A stretch of 64,000 bases of DNA, from NCBI GenBank assembly GCA_021018815.1, contig JAITYX010000049.1:496001-560000 (forward strand), in the 5' to 3' direction. This DNA comes from Talinum fruticosum. Its lineage: Eukaryota > Streptophyta > Magnoliopsida > Caryophyllales > Talinaceae. The translations under genes were made by a program, and so were the position numbers. Positions 1-9,968 of the stretch are shown piece by piece. The first letter of the stretch is position 1. The number at the start of each line of letters is the position of its first letter. The notes beneath the pieces are model-generated. The model saw nothing but the letters and a program-made list of their open reading frames with translations. It was not told where the DNA came from and made no database searches.

Positions 1-316
1 GTTGCATTTCATGATCACGAGAATCAAAGTGTTGTGTTTAAGCTCCATAAAATAGTCCAAACGAGACTAGGAACTTTTCCCCTCAAAACGACGTCATGGC
101 CGGCACATGCAACCCCATAATTTTACGTGAATCACTGCGTTTTGGTTTGAAGATTCCTTTGGAAACACGCTATGACACGAAACCCTAGGCAAGCCCTAAT
201 GGCCAGCTCCCGCAAATCGGATTCTATCCGATTTTATCTTTGCTTTATTCGGTTCAATCTCAAGAGATTCCGGCCCGGTTTATTTGCAGCTTCTTGGACG
301 GCTGGCCGAGAGCAAC

Positions 317-338
317 CCTAGGTCATTTGTGACCTAGG
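317..338. promoter_or_regulatory. Inverted repeat just upstream of the Tat-1 LTR TATA box
   Basis: CCTAGGTCA and TGACCTAGG form perfect 9-bp arms around a 4-bp loop, 8 bp before the TATA box. Tat-2 has the same repeat, where it was the target of a 3-kb insertion. Conservation and position suggest a promoter element, but this is inference. Confidence 0.5.
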
Positions 339-346
339 TCTCTCCC

Positions 347-355
347 TATAAATAG
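347..355 (+). promoter_or_regulatory. TATA box of the Tat-1 LTR
   Basis: TATAAATAG lies in the middle of the LTR, as expected for the U3/R boundary, and is conserved in Tat-2 (TATTTATA at 54759-54766 on the other strand). Confidence 0.75.
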
Positions 356-1637
356 AGAGCCTTGGCTTTCATTCCGATACGACTTTGTCCTATGCGTAAT
401 GATGCGAAAGCTAACCGGACTACCCATCCATTAATGTTACTCGCCAAAATTAATCTTAAACATTTATCTTTTCTCTACATATTGCCATTGAACTGTGCAA
501 AGAGCTAAAGAATATTTAGTTATTATGATCTCTCGGGCATTTTATTCAACCGATCCTTCCTACTCTTTACACAGTCACCTTTTACACAAGTCACAAAAAC
601 AAGCCGTTTTTAATCTATCACCGTTGCATCAAGAGATCCAGTGTAGAGATCCAAATCAGTAAGGTGGGACAACCTGAGGGAAATCGTTCAACCTTTAAAC
701 GGTTATTTAACTTCGTCTTATTTATCCCTTTCCATATTGTGGATCAAAGAGATGTAATCGTTTTTAATTCCTCCCCACCCAATGTAATCTTTTAGTTTTC
801 CGCTTTTTCTTTCTTTATCGCTTTCTTTACCACTTTCTTTATCCCTTTCTTTTAATTATATTTGGTAGCTTTTTATTATCATTTAGCATGATGTATGTTT
901 GTGTTTAGAACATCCTTTAAGTATACTACTCAAACTAGTAATGGCTATCTTCGGAGGGGCGAAATGGAAGGGTTTTCATTACGTTTCGTACCCTCGCCCC
1001 CGAATCCGATTCTCCGTTCAAAGACCGATGGAGTCAATTTTTAGGCTTTTCGGTCTTAATCTTCCCATACTAAGATCGAGAGAGCAAATTTTTATTTTTA
1101 TGTTTTTGTTAGTTTTTCTCTCTTAAAAACCGATCGGCGACTCCTGTTTTTGCTTTATTCTTATTAAAAATGCATCTTAGTTATTTTTTGATTGCAGGGT
1201 AGAAAAAAAAGAAATCCAGATCTGCCTACCAGGCCCCTAATGGGCACCTGTGACCGCCAAGTGCATGTTGCCGCTTTCACTGGGTGGTCAACAACCGAGG
1301 CTTGGGTCCAAACCAGGTGTTTTCGGACCAGTTTGGCCCTAAAGCCTTACTGACGTAACCCTAATTTTTAATTTTTATTTGTTATTCATTAAGAAATAAT
1401 ATCCCGGGACTTTTAAAAATAATTTATCAAATAAAACGATTAATAAAACGCCAATCAATTCAATCCGATTTCAATTAATAAAATTCGGAACTCTATACAA
1501 GGTTCATCCCCACATTCTAAAGTTCATCTTTCAAAACCTTAAAATCATTTTCAAACCCCATTTTCCAACTTTAAAAACCCCTACGCCAAGGTAATCGTGT
1601 GGAAGCTCGGTCCGATTCCGGCTGCAGTTCCTACGAG

Positions 1638-1655
1638 TGGCGACTCCACGGGGAT
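1638..1655 (+). other. Primer binding site of Tat-1 (tRNA-Arg type)
   Basis: TGGCGACTCCACGGGGAT directly follows the LTR. This word, with TGGCGACTCCACTGGGGA as the usual form, is the arginine-tRNA-type primer site known in Tat/Ogre elements. Tat-2 has a TGGCAACTCCAAGTGGGGA variant. Confidence 0.7.
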
Positions 1656-2414
1656 AAATCATTTATTAAGAGGGCGAAACTTGAAAATTTGAGTAGGGTA
1701 TTTTTATGATATGCTTGCATTAGGCATCCCGTATTTAGCGACATTTGAACATAGTTTAAATACTATTTTGGACCCCTAGGAAAAGTTTATTTTACCCCCT
1801 GTTTACTCTTGTGGAATGAGGCTCCCACTAAATCCTAAGCGGGCCCAACTAGGCTTTATTGCCTAACAAAATGGTACCTCTTCCCTCATAACACGCACTC
1901 TTGGGTTAAACGATTTGGTTTACTTGAGAGGCACCGAGGATTTTGGCCTTTTCTCATGCCGTGCCCTACATGGAGGACTAAATTCTCGGACTATGAGTCA
2001 CCATGTATCCTACCTAGTATAGACCTCTTTTGACCATAGAACTTTTTGACTGTTAGGTGGTCCCTTTGACTTCATTTGCATGCTTGAATGAGTGTATGTG
2101 TTTTAGATTTAATCCTTTACTTGTGAGCCTTTAGGAATAGCCGAGGAGTGCTTGATTAGCCCTTGCATGCGTGAAAATAAATCACTTTAATAAAGTTCCA
2201 AGAGTCGGTCCATTATGTGCATTTAGCCAAAAGTCAAAATACCCTTTCCCTACTAGGGTTAATCCATTATTTGCATTTCGAGTCATACTAAAATATTTTT
2301 TAAACGGTCTAAGTAGTCACCGCTCGTCGATCTAAAGGGGTTTTACCAAAGATCCCCTTTATCTTTGGTGAGTTAGCTTTTCTTGACTTTCTACTTTCAC
2401 ATTCCCATTTTGCA

Positions 2415-2680
2415 TTTGCATTTGCATTAGCCAAATAAAATTCATCTTATATTAGGAGAGTCTATTTTGCATTTGAATTACCTAAATCAAATTCTTCTCA
2501 TATGAGGTGAGTCCATTTTGCATTTGCATTTAGCCAAATCAAATTCATCTCATATTAGGTGAGTTAATTTTGCATTTGCATTAGCCAAATTAAATTCATC
2601 TCATATTAGGTGAGTCCATTTGCATTAGCCAAATCAAATCCATCTTAGATTAAGGGAGTTCATTTTTTGCATTTAGCCAA
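2415..2680 (+). repeat. Leader minisatellite of Tat-1, about 5 units of 40-50 bp
   Basis: Units contain TTTGCATTAGCCAAAT followed by TCATCTCATATTAGGTGAGT, with small length variation and substitutions between units. The same satellite occurs on the other strand in Tat-2, expanded to about 12 units. Confidence 0.8.
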
Positions 2681-2824
2681 AGCAAATTCATTTCAAATAC
2701 AAGGAAATGCATTATTGTTTAGCTAGAATAAAAAGCATCTTTCCTTTAAGAATCAATCATTCATTAGTTAGATCATCATCTCAACTAACTCTTACATCAT
2801 TTCTTTCTCATCATTGCATTCATT

Positions 2825-3067
2825 ATGTGCATCCAAATAAAAGCATCCTTAGTCTCTTCGGTTCTTACGCTTAAGTCCCTTACTCCTAGAAACGGTTTTC
2901 TATTACACAGTCCTAAACCTCATCCTTTGGGTTGCAGAATAGGGAAGTCTACGACAACCGAGTATAATCAGAATCCGATCACTAAAAGATTAGAACGCCT
3001 CACCACGAGTCCGGCACGTCTTCTTTTCTTTCTACTTCGTGGTTTACACTGGTGCGACAAGCTTTAG
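2825..3067 (+). CDS. Short leader ORF shared by both Tat elements (80 aa)
   Basis: Starts with MCIQIKAS and contains PKPHPLGCRIGKST. The Tat-2 copy (51938-52132, minus strand) has the same words but goes out of frame after GKST. No known domain, signal peptide or membrane segment is recognised. It precedes gag by about 70 bp. It could be a real upstream ORF, as some Tat/Ogre elements have one, or simply conserved leader DNA; two copies do not separate these. Confidence 0.3.
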   Translation: MCIQIKASLVSSVLTLKSLTPRNGFLLHSPKPHPLGCRIGKSTTTEYNQNPITKRLERLTTSPARLLFFLLRGLHWCDKL

Positions 3068-3133
3068 CACACACCACACCGGCTCGGTCTATTCCTTGGC
3101 ATAAGACGAGTACCTAGAAAGAGTTCCCTTCCA

Positions 3134-4870
3134 ACGGATTTAAACCCGGAACAGTCTCTTGATCTCGGTTTATTGAATGAGAACATAGCCTAGGTGAAAA
3201 CTAGGATGAATGATCAAGAAGAGAAGCTATAATCTATATCAAGGGATATTAAGACTATTATAGAGGCTATTGAGGACGAGTAAGAGAGATGACAAACCAA
3301 AACACTTGAGAAAAGGAGAAAGATTAGATCCTCCACCTCCATCTAGTTTGTCTCCTCTAGATAGTCCCAAAAACAAATCCCCAAGTATGAATCCAAACCT
3401 CATCTTGATCCACGTGTAAATCGGATAGAACATATGTTAATGGAGTCATCCATGTTCAGTAATCATTACATTGATCAAAAGGGATTCAACTCAATCCCTA
3501 AGGGTAAACTACTTCCAAAGTTTAGATTGCCCGATATTAAGTTCAAAGGTTCTAAGAATCTCCATCATCACGTATTCAACTTCTTAGGAGCAATGACTCT
3601 TAAAAACATTACAGAAGACACCTACGACATCATCTTCCCCTGAAATTTTGGTACCGATGTAATGAAATAGTACAAAGCGGTTGAACCACACAAGGTCGCC
3701 AATTAGACTGATTTGTGCATGGATTTCATACTTCAATACTCCTATAATATTGATCCGCCTCTTACCCTCGGAGACTTGGAATTAATCAAGCAAGGTGAGA
3801 AGGAGAGCTTTACAAATTTTCTCACCGGATGGAGAGCAAAAGCTACCCACATGGTTGACCGACCCTCCGAGAAGGACCAAGTTAAGATCATCGTGAAAAA
3901 CCTTCAGCCTTATTACAATCAGCACCTCAAATTCCTACCCATGATGAATTTTTCAATCCTTAGAGATGCTAGTTTGCTGATAGAAGAACTGTCTACCACG
4001 ACCACAAAAGTCGTGACTTGGTATGGAGGTAATTATCATTCCAAAGATGAGAAAACCTCCAATACGAGCAATACTAGCAAGGGTACAGATGTCAATGACC
4101 TCAACAGGTATACCGACTACACCCCTATTAATACTACCTACACTAAAGCCCTTGACCATCTCCTAGAAAAGGGAAAAATAGAATTTCCACCCCTTAGAGC
4201 ATAATCGAAACCAAGAAACAATCCGAAAATTGGGACACGGGAAAATTTTACAAGTACCATTGTGCCCGAGGACATGATACCGATTAGTGTTGGACATTCA
4301 AGAAAAACTAGAAAGCATGTTTCAAAATGGCCAACTCCCTTTACATAAAGTTGCCCGAAGCCAAACAACAATAAATATCCTTTCAGCGAAGCACCTTCGC
4401 AATTTTCACTTCGATGGAACCCATCTATTTTTATCCAAGATGTTGACGAGTCTAAACCACTTCTTAGCTTACCTCCTTTAGATCCGAAGTCCGAGGGCTG
4501 TGGGTAAAAGATGAAGAGGATATCTACGAAACGAGAAGCAACGGTGACAATAATAATGATGACTTTTCGGGCACACCACCCTCAAAAGAATAAGACTTTT
4601 GGGGAAAAACTAAAAGTCTTACAGATCCAATTCCCTACTAGATATGGACGGCACAATGCACCCCGGGTCCACAACAGACTCGGGAAGCCCCAAAAGAGCT
4701 TGTACCTACAAAGGAAGATGATCCAATCCTTAAGCGGCTCCAAAATTATAGGATGATATCTCAATCTAGCAATTAATATCCGCTTCCTAAAAACATAGAC
4801 AGGATTTGATCGATGCACTTAGTAAGATCGTGGTCTCTCCTGAAACCACGCTAGAGAAAGTGGTAGGATT
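3134..4870 (+). pseudogene. gag: gag of Tat-1 (capsid/nucleocapsid), decayed
   Basis: Capsid-type retrotransposon gag. The start codon is ACG where Tat-2 has ATG, followed by NPEQ. Recognisable words in order: SSMFSNHYIDQKGF, LPDIKFKGSKN, FLGAMTLKNITEDTY, then an uninterrupted 163-residue stretch (3713-4204) with LGDLELIKQGEKESFTNFL and MNFSILRDASLLIEE. A zinc-knuckle-like YHCARGHDTD follows at about 4255. Multiple stops and frameshifts interrupt it, so no complete protein can be made. In Tat elements gag forms the particle that packages the RNA. The 3' border with protease is approximate. Confidence 0.85.
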
Positions 4871-5640
4871 GGTTAACAGGTGGCGATGGAACTATTAGCT
4901 TTGATCAAAAGGATCTCTCAAAAGAAGGTGTTGCACATAACAATGCCCTTGACTTAACCATACCTTACATCAACAAGTCTGTTCCCTTAATCTTGGTAGA
5001 CAATGGATCAGTAGTAAACTTATGTCCCGGGAACTGCTAGAAGGTTAGCAATTAGGGAGCAACAACTCTCTAAACAGACTATACATCTTCGAGCTTACGA
5101 TAACTCTAAAAGAACAAGTCTTCGAATAGTGACCTTACCAATTAATATAGGGCCAGTAGAAAGGAACATCAAATTCCAAGTCCTAGATATCCCAGCTATT
5201 TTCAATTTGCTCTTAGGACGTTCTCGGTTACATGATCATTGGGCGGTGCCCTCTATACTTGCATCGAAAAGTTAAGATGATCATCAAAGGTTAAGTTATA
5301 ATTGTCAACTAGGATAATCTCCATGCTATTATTACTTTTAAGGAATCTATAGTTGATATCGAGCATGATGCCAATGATGAGGAACTATATGGATTCGAGA
5401 TTGTCCTTGCTTTAGAAAAGGATAAAGAACCTCTTAACTTCAATCCTCACAGCAACTCCAACGTTTATTTAATGGTTAGGAAGAATCGGTACTTTCTAGG
5501 TCTTGCTGCACCTCACACGATCCGCTTTATCACGCCCTTTCCCTATACTCGAACGGGCATTTCTTAAAAGAAGGAGATGATTTCCCTATTATGATTTTCT
5601 TGAGCCTTATTATATCAAGGAAAAAGGCATCCTGGTACCT
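4871..5640 (+). pseudogene. Aspartic protease region of Tat-1, decayed
   Basis: The core reads ILVDNGSVVNLCP at about 4990-5030, with a D-N-G triad in the active-site position, preceded by AHNNALDLTIPYINKSVP. Similar LVDNGS and LVDKGS cores occur twice in Tat-2. Stops follow shortly after. The family role is cleavage of the Gag-Pol polyprotein. A poorly conserved linker runs from here to RT at about 6250. Confidence 0.75.
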
Positions 5641-6250
5641 GGTTTGGAGATTTTCAATGACTCGCTATATTTTAGAGAATGAGGCACCCCGCTTCCTTGA
5701 AGAGGGATAGTCCACACCAGACTTGACCAATTTTGTTGGGAATAATCTTTTCAGTCTTCCGTTCGAACAAGAGAATAACCTAGAAGGGAATTCGGTCTCA
5801 GTACTATCACAAGTTATGTCACACCCGTAGTTTGATCCGTCTAGATTCATTACCGATGCTTGATAAAGAAGCGTCCAAGCATGTCACTTGGATTAACATC
5901 AAGGAGGGCTAGGAATTCGCTATTAGTTTAGGAGCGCACTCTCTTTCTGCGTCTAGTACTAGGGCTTTTATTTCTCCTTCTGTCATTTCTAGTTCTTTTC
6001 CTAATTTTGTCACTTCTAGTTACGTATCTTCGGTTCCTAAATCTAATGTACTCGTTGCTTCATTCAATAAAGTGAAACTTTCCACTTACTCCTTGCCTCT
6101 TTTTGCTTTCAATTATTTTGCCTCTAATGATGAACAAGAAATTCATAAAGAACTAATAAATGATATCGAAGATCATGAAAATTGCTCACCAATAATAGAG
6201 GAAACAAGTAACAAGTAATTTGGGGTCGATTGATCAACCCTAGGAAGTTA
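5641..6250 (+). other. Protease-RT linker of Tat-1
   Basis: Homologous to 47220-47700 of Tat-2 on the other strand. It is coding-derived but full of stops and contains a Ser/Thr/Leu-rich low-complexity part around 5940-6120. No domain is recognised. Confidence 0.6.
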
Positions 6251-6252
6251 AA

Positions 6253-6960
6253 ATGGGGAGAACACTAGATCCGGAAGAGCAGAAGAAATTTACTTTTCTC
6301 CTTACAGAGTTTATAGATGTCTTTGCATTGTCCTACAAAGACATGCTGGGTATAGATCCAAGTATAGCAGAACATAAAATTCTACTTTATGAGGATGCTA
6401 AGCCGTTAAGCGTAAGTCGGGAGGATGAAACCTGAATGGGCTTTGAAGATTAAGGAAGAGGTCCGAAGTAGTTATAGGTTGGGTTCATTAAGGTAGTTGA
6501 CTATCCTCGGTGGTAGAAAATACAATACCGGTTTCGAAGAAAGACGATAGGGTTCATATGTGTGTTGACTTCGAGAGATCTGAATAAGGCTAGTCATAAA
6601 GACGATTTCCACTGCCTCATATCGACAACCTTGTAGATAACACAATGGGTAATGCTTTGGTTTCGTTTATGGACGAGTTATGCTTGGGTATAATTAGATC
6701 CCTTTGCCAAGCACGGAAGAAGAGATAAGGGGTTTCCTAGGATGTTTATAGTACATCGGTCATTTCATATAAAACCCGACTATGGTACGTGAACCTATTT
6801 TAAGAAGTTGAAGAAAGGATCTCGAGCACATTTGGGATGCTGAGTTCCAACAAGCATTCAAGAAGGTTAAGGAATACCTAGCTAGCCCTCCGAGTGTTAG
6901 TCCCACCCCAACTAGGGAAACCTTTACTTCGTATCTCACCATGACGAAATGGCTATTGGA
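6253..6960 (+). pseudogene. Reverse transcriptase of Tat-1, internally deleted
   Basis: The N-terminal part reads MGRTLDPEEQKKFTFLLTEF and DVFALSYKDMLGIDP, the usual lead-in to a gypsy RT. Further on, LNKASHKDDF and a palm-like start (SFMDELCLG) are visible. The sequence then jumps to the thumb/connection region, so the fingers-palm core with the YxDD catalytic box is missing. An inactive remnant. Confidence 0.8.
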
Positions 6961-7135
6961 GCCATGCTAGCACAACGAGACGGAGAGAAGAACACGCGAT
7001 TTACTACCTAAGTAAGAAGTTCCTAGATTATGAGACTAGATATACGTCATTAGAGAAGGCATCATTAGCACTAATCTAGGCTATCAAGAAGCTCATGCAC
7101 TACATGTTAGCCCATACGAGTACATGTGGTAACAC
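6940..7135 (+). pseudogene. Gypsy RNase H region of Tat-1, decayed
   Basis: AIGAMLAQRDGEKN is followed, after a frame change, by YYLSKKFLDYETRYTSLEKA and AIKKLMHYML, which match the RT-proximal RNase H of Gypsy elements. Internal stops and a frameshift make it non-functional. It follows RT directly, as in the family. Confidence 0.8.
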
Positions 7136-7339
7136 CTATGGATCCTATTAAGTACATACTTGAGCAACCAACTATCGGTATCATGATAGTAAGATTGATC
7201 GTCATGCTCGTCGAATTCGAACTCAAGTTTGTCCCTTATAAGGAGATTAAAGGAAGGATAGTGTCATAATTCGCAGTTGATCTACCCATACTTGAATCCA
7301 ACCCGAAGACCTTGTATTTCTAGATGAATATATCTTACA

Positions 7340-7690
7340 AGTAGAGGTGGACGTTTGGACAATGTACTTCGATGGTGCTTCCAACCGAAGGGTTTTGGAG
7401 TTGAGATTCTTCTAGTGTCATGAGAGGGAGCATATACTCCCATTTCGAGTCAAACTAGACTTCGAAGTCACCAACAATGCTCGCAGATTAAGAATCTTGC
7501 ATCACAGGACTGGAAGCTGCTATAGAGAATGGGGTCAAGAATATCGGGGTTTTCGGTGACTCGAGTCCGATCATCAATCGATTTTGCAAAAATGGAAGGT
7601 ACATAGTGAAGCCTTGACACCCTACCATGTCCGATAGAATTATCCAAACGTTTTGAGAACATCTCTTTCACCTACATTCTCGGGGATGAT
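7340..7690 (+). pseudogene. Second (archaeal-type) RNase H of Tat-1, decayed
   Basis: Begins with WTMYFDGASNRKGFGVEI, the usual start of the extra RNase H of Tat/Ogre elements, and ends with FTYILGDDNHFADASVKLA, which corresponds to the C-terminal conserved Asp region. Its place between the first RNase H and integrase supports the lineage call. Stops and frameshifts interrupt the middle. Confidence 0.75.
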
Positions 7691-7779
7691 AACCACTTCG
7701 CGGATGCATCAGTAAAATTAGCATCTATGATCAACATCCCTACTGCTATTCATTTAATACCCGTCCACATAAAGCGGCG

Positions 7780-8558
7780 GAGTCACCCCGCACATGATTG
7801 CACATTATAAGTGTCTAATACTGACCACACTAGTTGGTATCATGACATTGATCAATATCTGGATAAATAAGAATATCCATTGGACTCCACACCTAGAGCC
7901 CAACGAGCCATTAGGATGTTCGCTGCCTAATTCTTCATCAATCAAGGGTAGCTGTATAAGAAAACCAACTCTAGGATGAGCTTACTTTGTGCAAACCAAC
8001 ATGAATTAAAGCACATCATGGATGAGATTCACGGTGGGGAGTGTGGACCCCGTGTGAATGGTAAGATGTTGATCTAGAAGATTCGGAGACTCGGATATTA
8101 CGGGTCAACTATGGCTTTAGACTGTCACGAGTTTGTTAGAAGGTGTCATAAATGTCAAGTGTATGACACCAACCGCCGTCATTCCTCATAACGTTAGCTT
8201 CACCCTGGCCATTCTCGGTTTGGGGAATAGACATTATTGGTAAGGTGACACCTAAAGGAACAGGTGGTCATGAATTCATGTTTGTAGCAATTGACTACTT
8301 TCCAAAATGGGTAGAAGCGGCCTCTTATGCAACTTTAACGTCAAAACAAGTGGCCAAGTTCATTACCTGGAATGTTATTTGTCGTTATGGGGTGCCCCAC
8401 GAGCTAATTAGTGACCATGGTAGTCATTTTAAGAAGGAGGTAGTAGACTTGTTGGACAAGTACATGATCCAACACCATTCTCGGACTAGCGAAGCGATCG
8501 AGGCCACTAATAAAAACATTCGTAAAATAGTGGAGAAGATGGGAGTTAATTATAAAGA
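7780..8558 (+). pseudogene. Integrase of Tat-1, truncated
   Basis: The HHCC zinc finger is seen as ELKHIMDEIHGGECGP ... CHEFVRRCHKCQ (about 7995-8165). The catalytic core follows: GIDIIGKVTPKGTGGHEF, FPKWVEAASYATLTSKQVAK, and the second catalytic Asp in ISDHGSHF. The third acidic position would be in EAIEATNKNI, but about ten residues normally found before it are missing. Frame is lost and regained between finger and core. The gene stops near codon NYKDN, where a CCT-rich tract of unrelated DNA begins. Confidence 0.85.
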
Positions 8559-8717
8559 CAACCTACTCCTCCTCCTCCTCCTTTCTTTTGTCCTTTTCCT
8601 CTCTCTCTCCTCTCCTCCTCCATAAGTTCTCGTCCCTTTCCTTTCTCTCTCCGTTGCCCCCTCCTTCCTATCAAGGTGGAAGCCAATGAGGGCCATCTAT
8701 CTACGCGGCCAAGGATC

Positions 8718-9417
8718 CTAAAGATGGTGTTGGTGGCGCCTATAACTACAGACAATCTCCGAGAAGGCTGGCAATGGCAAGGCCACGGTGGGGCTCAACA
8801 CCACGCTTTTCAAGGGAGGCCGGATCTGTGAGGCTTGCTTCGAGTTTTGCTATCAATGATCTCCGTAATTGCTAGACGATGAAATCATCCCCAATTTGTG
8901 AGCCTCCACCGATACCTCTAAAATAAAGGAACCAGATCTACTTTTTGTTCCATGTATGTTATACTTTTCAACAATGGCTTCATCGCTTTCTTCCTTTGCT
9001 CGAGACAGGTCATTTAACCCTTTGTTTTGATCCTTCATTGTTTCCAACCATTGCCCTTATTGTAAATTTCCTATTTTTCTCTAATTTTGTTGATCTTATT
9101 GATGAACCGACTTTTTTAGATGTTTATTCTATTTGTGGCTTCAACAAATGAAGAAGAGGAAAGAAAAGGAGTGATGTTTCGTATTATGGATTAGATCTAT
9201 ATTTTTGTATAATGGAAAGAAGATGAAATAATTCGTTAAAATTTTTTTAGATCCGTATTATAGATGTTTCTTTGTTTGGTATTCCTTTACTCCTTTAGAT
9301 TTGTATATTACTTTAGGTCTTTAGATGTGTATTTTGTTAGTTTTTTTAGACTCGACTTACTTTTCTTCATTCGTTGTTCATCGTCGTAGCTATAGGCGCC
9401 ACCAACAACATCTTTAG
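8718..9417. repeat. 33-bp inverted repeat pair inside the CACTA fragment
   Basis: 8718-8750 and the reverse complement of 9385-9417 agree at about 30 of 33 positions and share GGTGGCGCCTATA. The arms enclose about 630 bp including the expansin-like fragment, so the region could fold back. The right arm lies next to the subterminal repeats. Confidence 0.65.
8745..8915 (+). pseudogene. Captured fragment resembling the N-terminal domain of an expansin
   Basis: One frame reads GLNTTLFKGGRICEACFE, close to the conserved TAALSTALFNxGxxCGxCFE word of plant alpha-expansins (cell-wall loosening proteins, double-psi beta-barrel domain). Just upstream GGAYNY resembles the GGACGY start of that domain, and downstream a NC...CEPPP stretch resembles WCLP...FCPPN, in different frames. 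There is no signal peptide, no C-terminal domain, and there are frameshifts and stops. CACTA elements are known to capture gene pieces. The assignment is by eye and could be wrong. Confidence 0.45.
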
Positions 9418-9459
9418 TAAATCGGACGTATGATGATGGTTCCGATGACGAACCGTCGT

Positions 9460-9681
9460 TATAGGTTTATATATGACGACGGTTCTTCAAAAGAACCATC
9501 GTCATATATTGACCTATGACTACAGCTTTTCTATAGAACCGTCGTCATAAGTCATCTTTTACTATGGTTGCTAAACCGTAGTGAAAGATGCTACATACAA
9601 TGACGGCCGAATACACGACGGTCGTTAACCGTAGTTAAAGGTCGTTTTTAACCGTAGTTAAAAGTGGTTTCTATAGTAGTG
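9460..9681 (-). repeat. CACTA subterminal repeat array and terminal inverted repeat
   Basis: Several copies of TATGACGACGGTTCT-like and ACCGTAGTTAAA-like words in both orientations end in AGTAGTG. Such arrays bind the element's transposase in known CACTA transposons. Confidence 0.7.
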
Positions 9682-9785
9682 CCAGGGGCTTTTCCCTTTC
9701 CTTGAGCAGCCTCGGAACGAGTGGATTTGGTTCTGGCCTTCTTTGTGGCCGAACCTCCTTCCAAGGCTGAACCACTCTTAGGCAT
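9682..9785 (-). pseudogene. ORF3 of element X, first 35 codons only
   Basis: Starts MPKSGSALEGGSATKKARTK, matching the basic N-terminus of ORF3 in element C (MPKRGNHPD) and E (MLKRGSHPN ... GSATKKPRTK). The rest is lost at the CACTA junction. Function is unknown; see the entry for ORF3 of element C. Confidence 0.75.
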
Positions 9786-9958
9786 ATTAAAAGAGATAGA
9801 GAGATTTTGAGAGTAAGAGTGAAAAGAGAGTGAAGAACACTAATTGTTCGAGAAATAGAGAGAGACTTTGAGTGCGAGAGTGATTAAGTTTGAGAGCGAA
9901 GAGAGCAAGAGTATGAGCCATAAGTAGGCAAAGTGAAGGTGTGAAAATGAAGCGGTGT

Positions 9959-9968
9959 TATTTATATA
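9959..9968 (-). promoter_or_regulatory. TATA box upstream of ORF3, element X
   Basis: The minus strand reads TATATAAATA about 175 bp before the ORF3 start codon. Elements B, C, D and E have a TATA box in the equivalent place, each with a GA/CT tract further upstream. This suggests an internal ORF3 promoter. Confidence 0.5.

Larger units (their letters stand above)
1..1636 (+). repeat. 5' LTR of Tat-1 (5' end outside the window)
   Basis: Homologous on the opposite strand to 53495-54778 plus 57820-58402, which start and end next to a PBS and a TGTAGACACC terminus. The right edge is set by the primer site directly downstream; the terminal bases read CTACGA where CTACA would be expected. It carries a TATA box and upstream inverted repeat, then a pyrimidine-rich tract and a GC-rich stretch around 950-1100. 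Short ORFs inside it are not genes. Confidence 0.85.
1656..3133 (+). other. Long leader of Tat-1 between PBS and gag
   Basis: About 1.5 kb of AT-rich sequence without a long ORF. It contains a 40-50 bp minisatellite (2415-2680) and a short ORF also present in Tat-2 (2825-3067). Long leaders upstream of gag are usual in Tat/Ogre elements. Nothing else recognisable. Confidence 0.7.
1..8558 (+). mobile_element. Tat-1: Ty3/Gypsy retrotransposon, Tat-like lineage, truncated at both ends
   Basis: Order seen: LTR, Arg-type PBS, long leader with a minisatellite, gag, protease, RT, gypsy RNase H, a second RNase H, integrase. A second RNase H between the first and integrase is the known hallmark of the Tat/Ogre clade. 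The window opens inside the 5' LTR; compared with the Tat-2 LTR of about 1.87 kb, roughly 0.24 kb is missing. The element stops in the integrase core, where CACTA-type DNA begins, so the 3' end and 3' LTR are absent. Every coding segment is broken by stops and frameshifts, so the copy is old and non-autonomous. Confidence 0.9.
8559..9681 (-). mobile_element. CACTA (En/Spm-type) DNA transposon fragment, terminal part
   Basis: The right edge reads ...TTCTATAGTAGTG; its complement starts CACTACTATAGAA, a CACTA-type terminal inverted repeat. Inward of it lie short direct and inverted copies of ACCGTCGTCATA and TAACTACGGTTA, the subterminal repeat pattern of these elements. No transposase is visible. 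The left edge begins with a CCT repeat and no CACTA end, so only one terminus remains. It joins Tat-1 integrase on the left and the start of X ORF3 on the right. It carries an expansin-like fragment. Confidence 0.75.

Noticed and set aside
899..1126. 75-codon ORF in the Tat-1 LTR
   Set aside because: It lies across the LTR; in the Tat-2 LTR I see no corresponding open frame, and no protein words are recognised.
8745..8915. Functional host expansin gene
   Set aside because: Too short, frameshifted, no signal peptide or second domain, and embedded in a transposon fragment.
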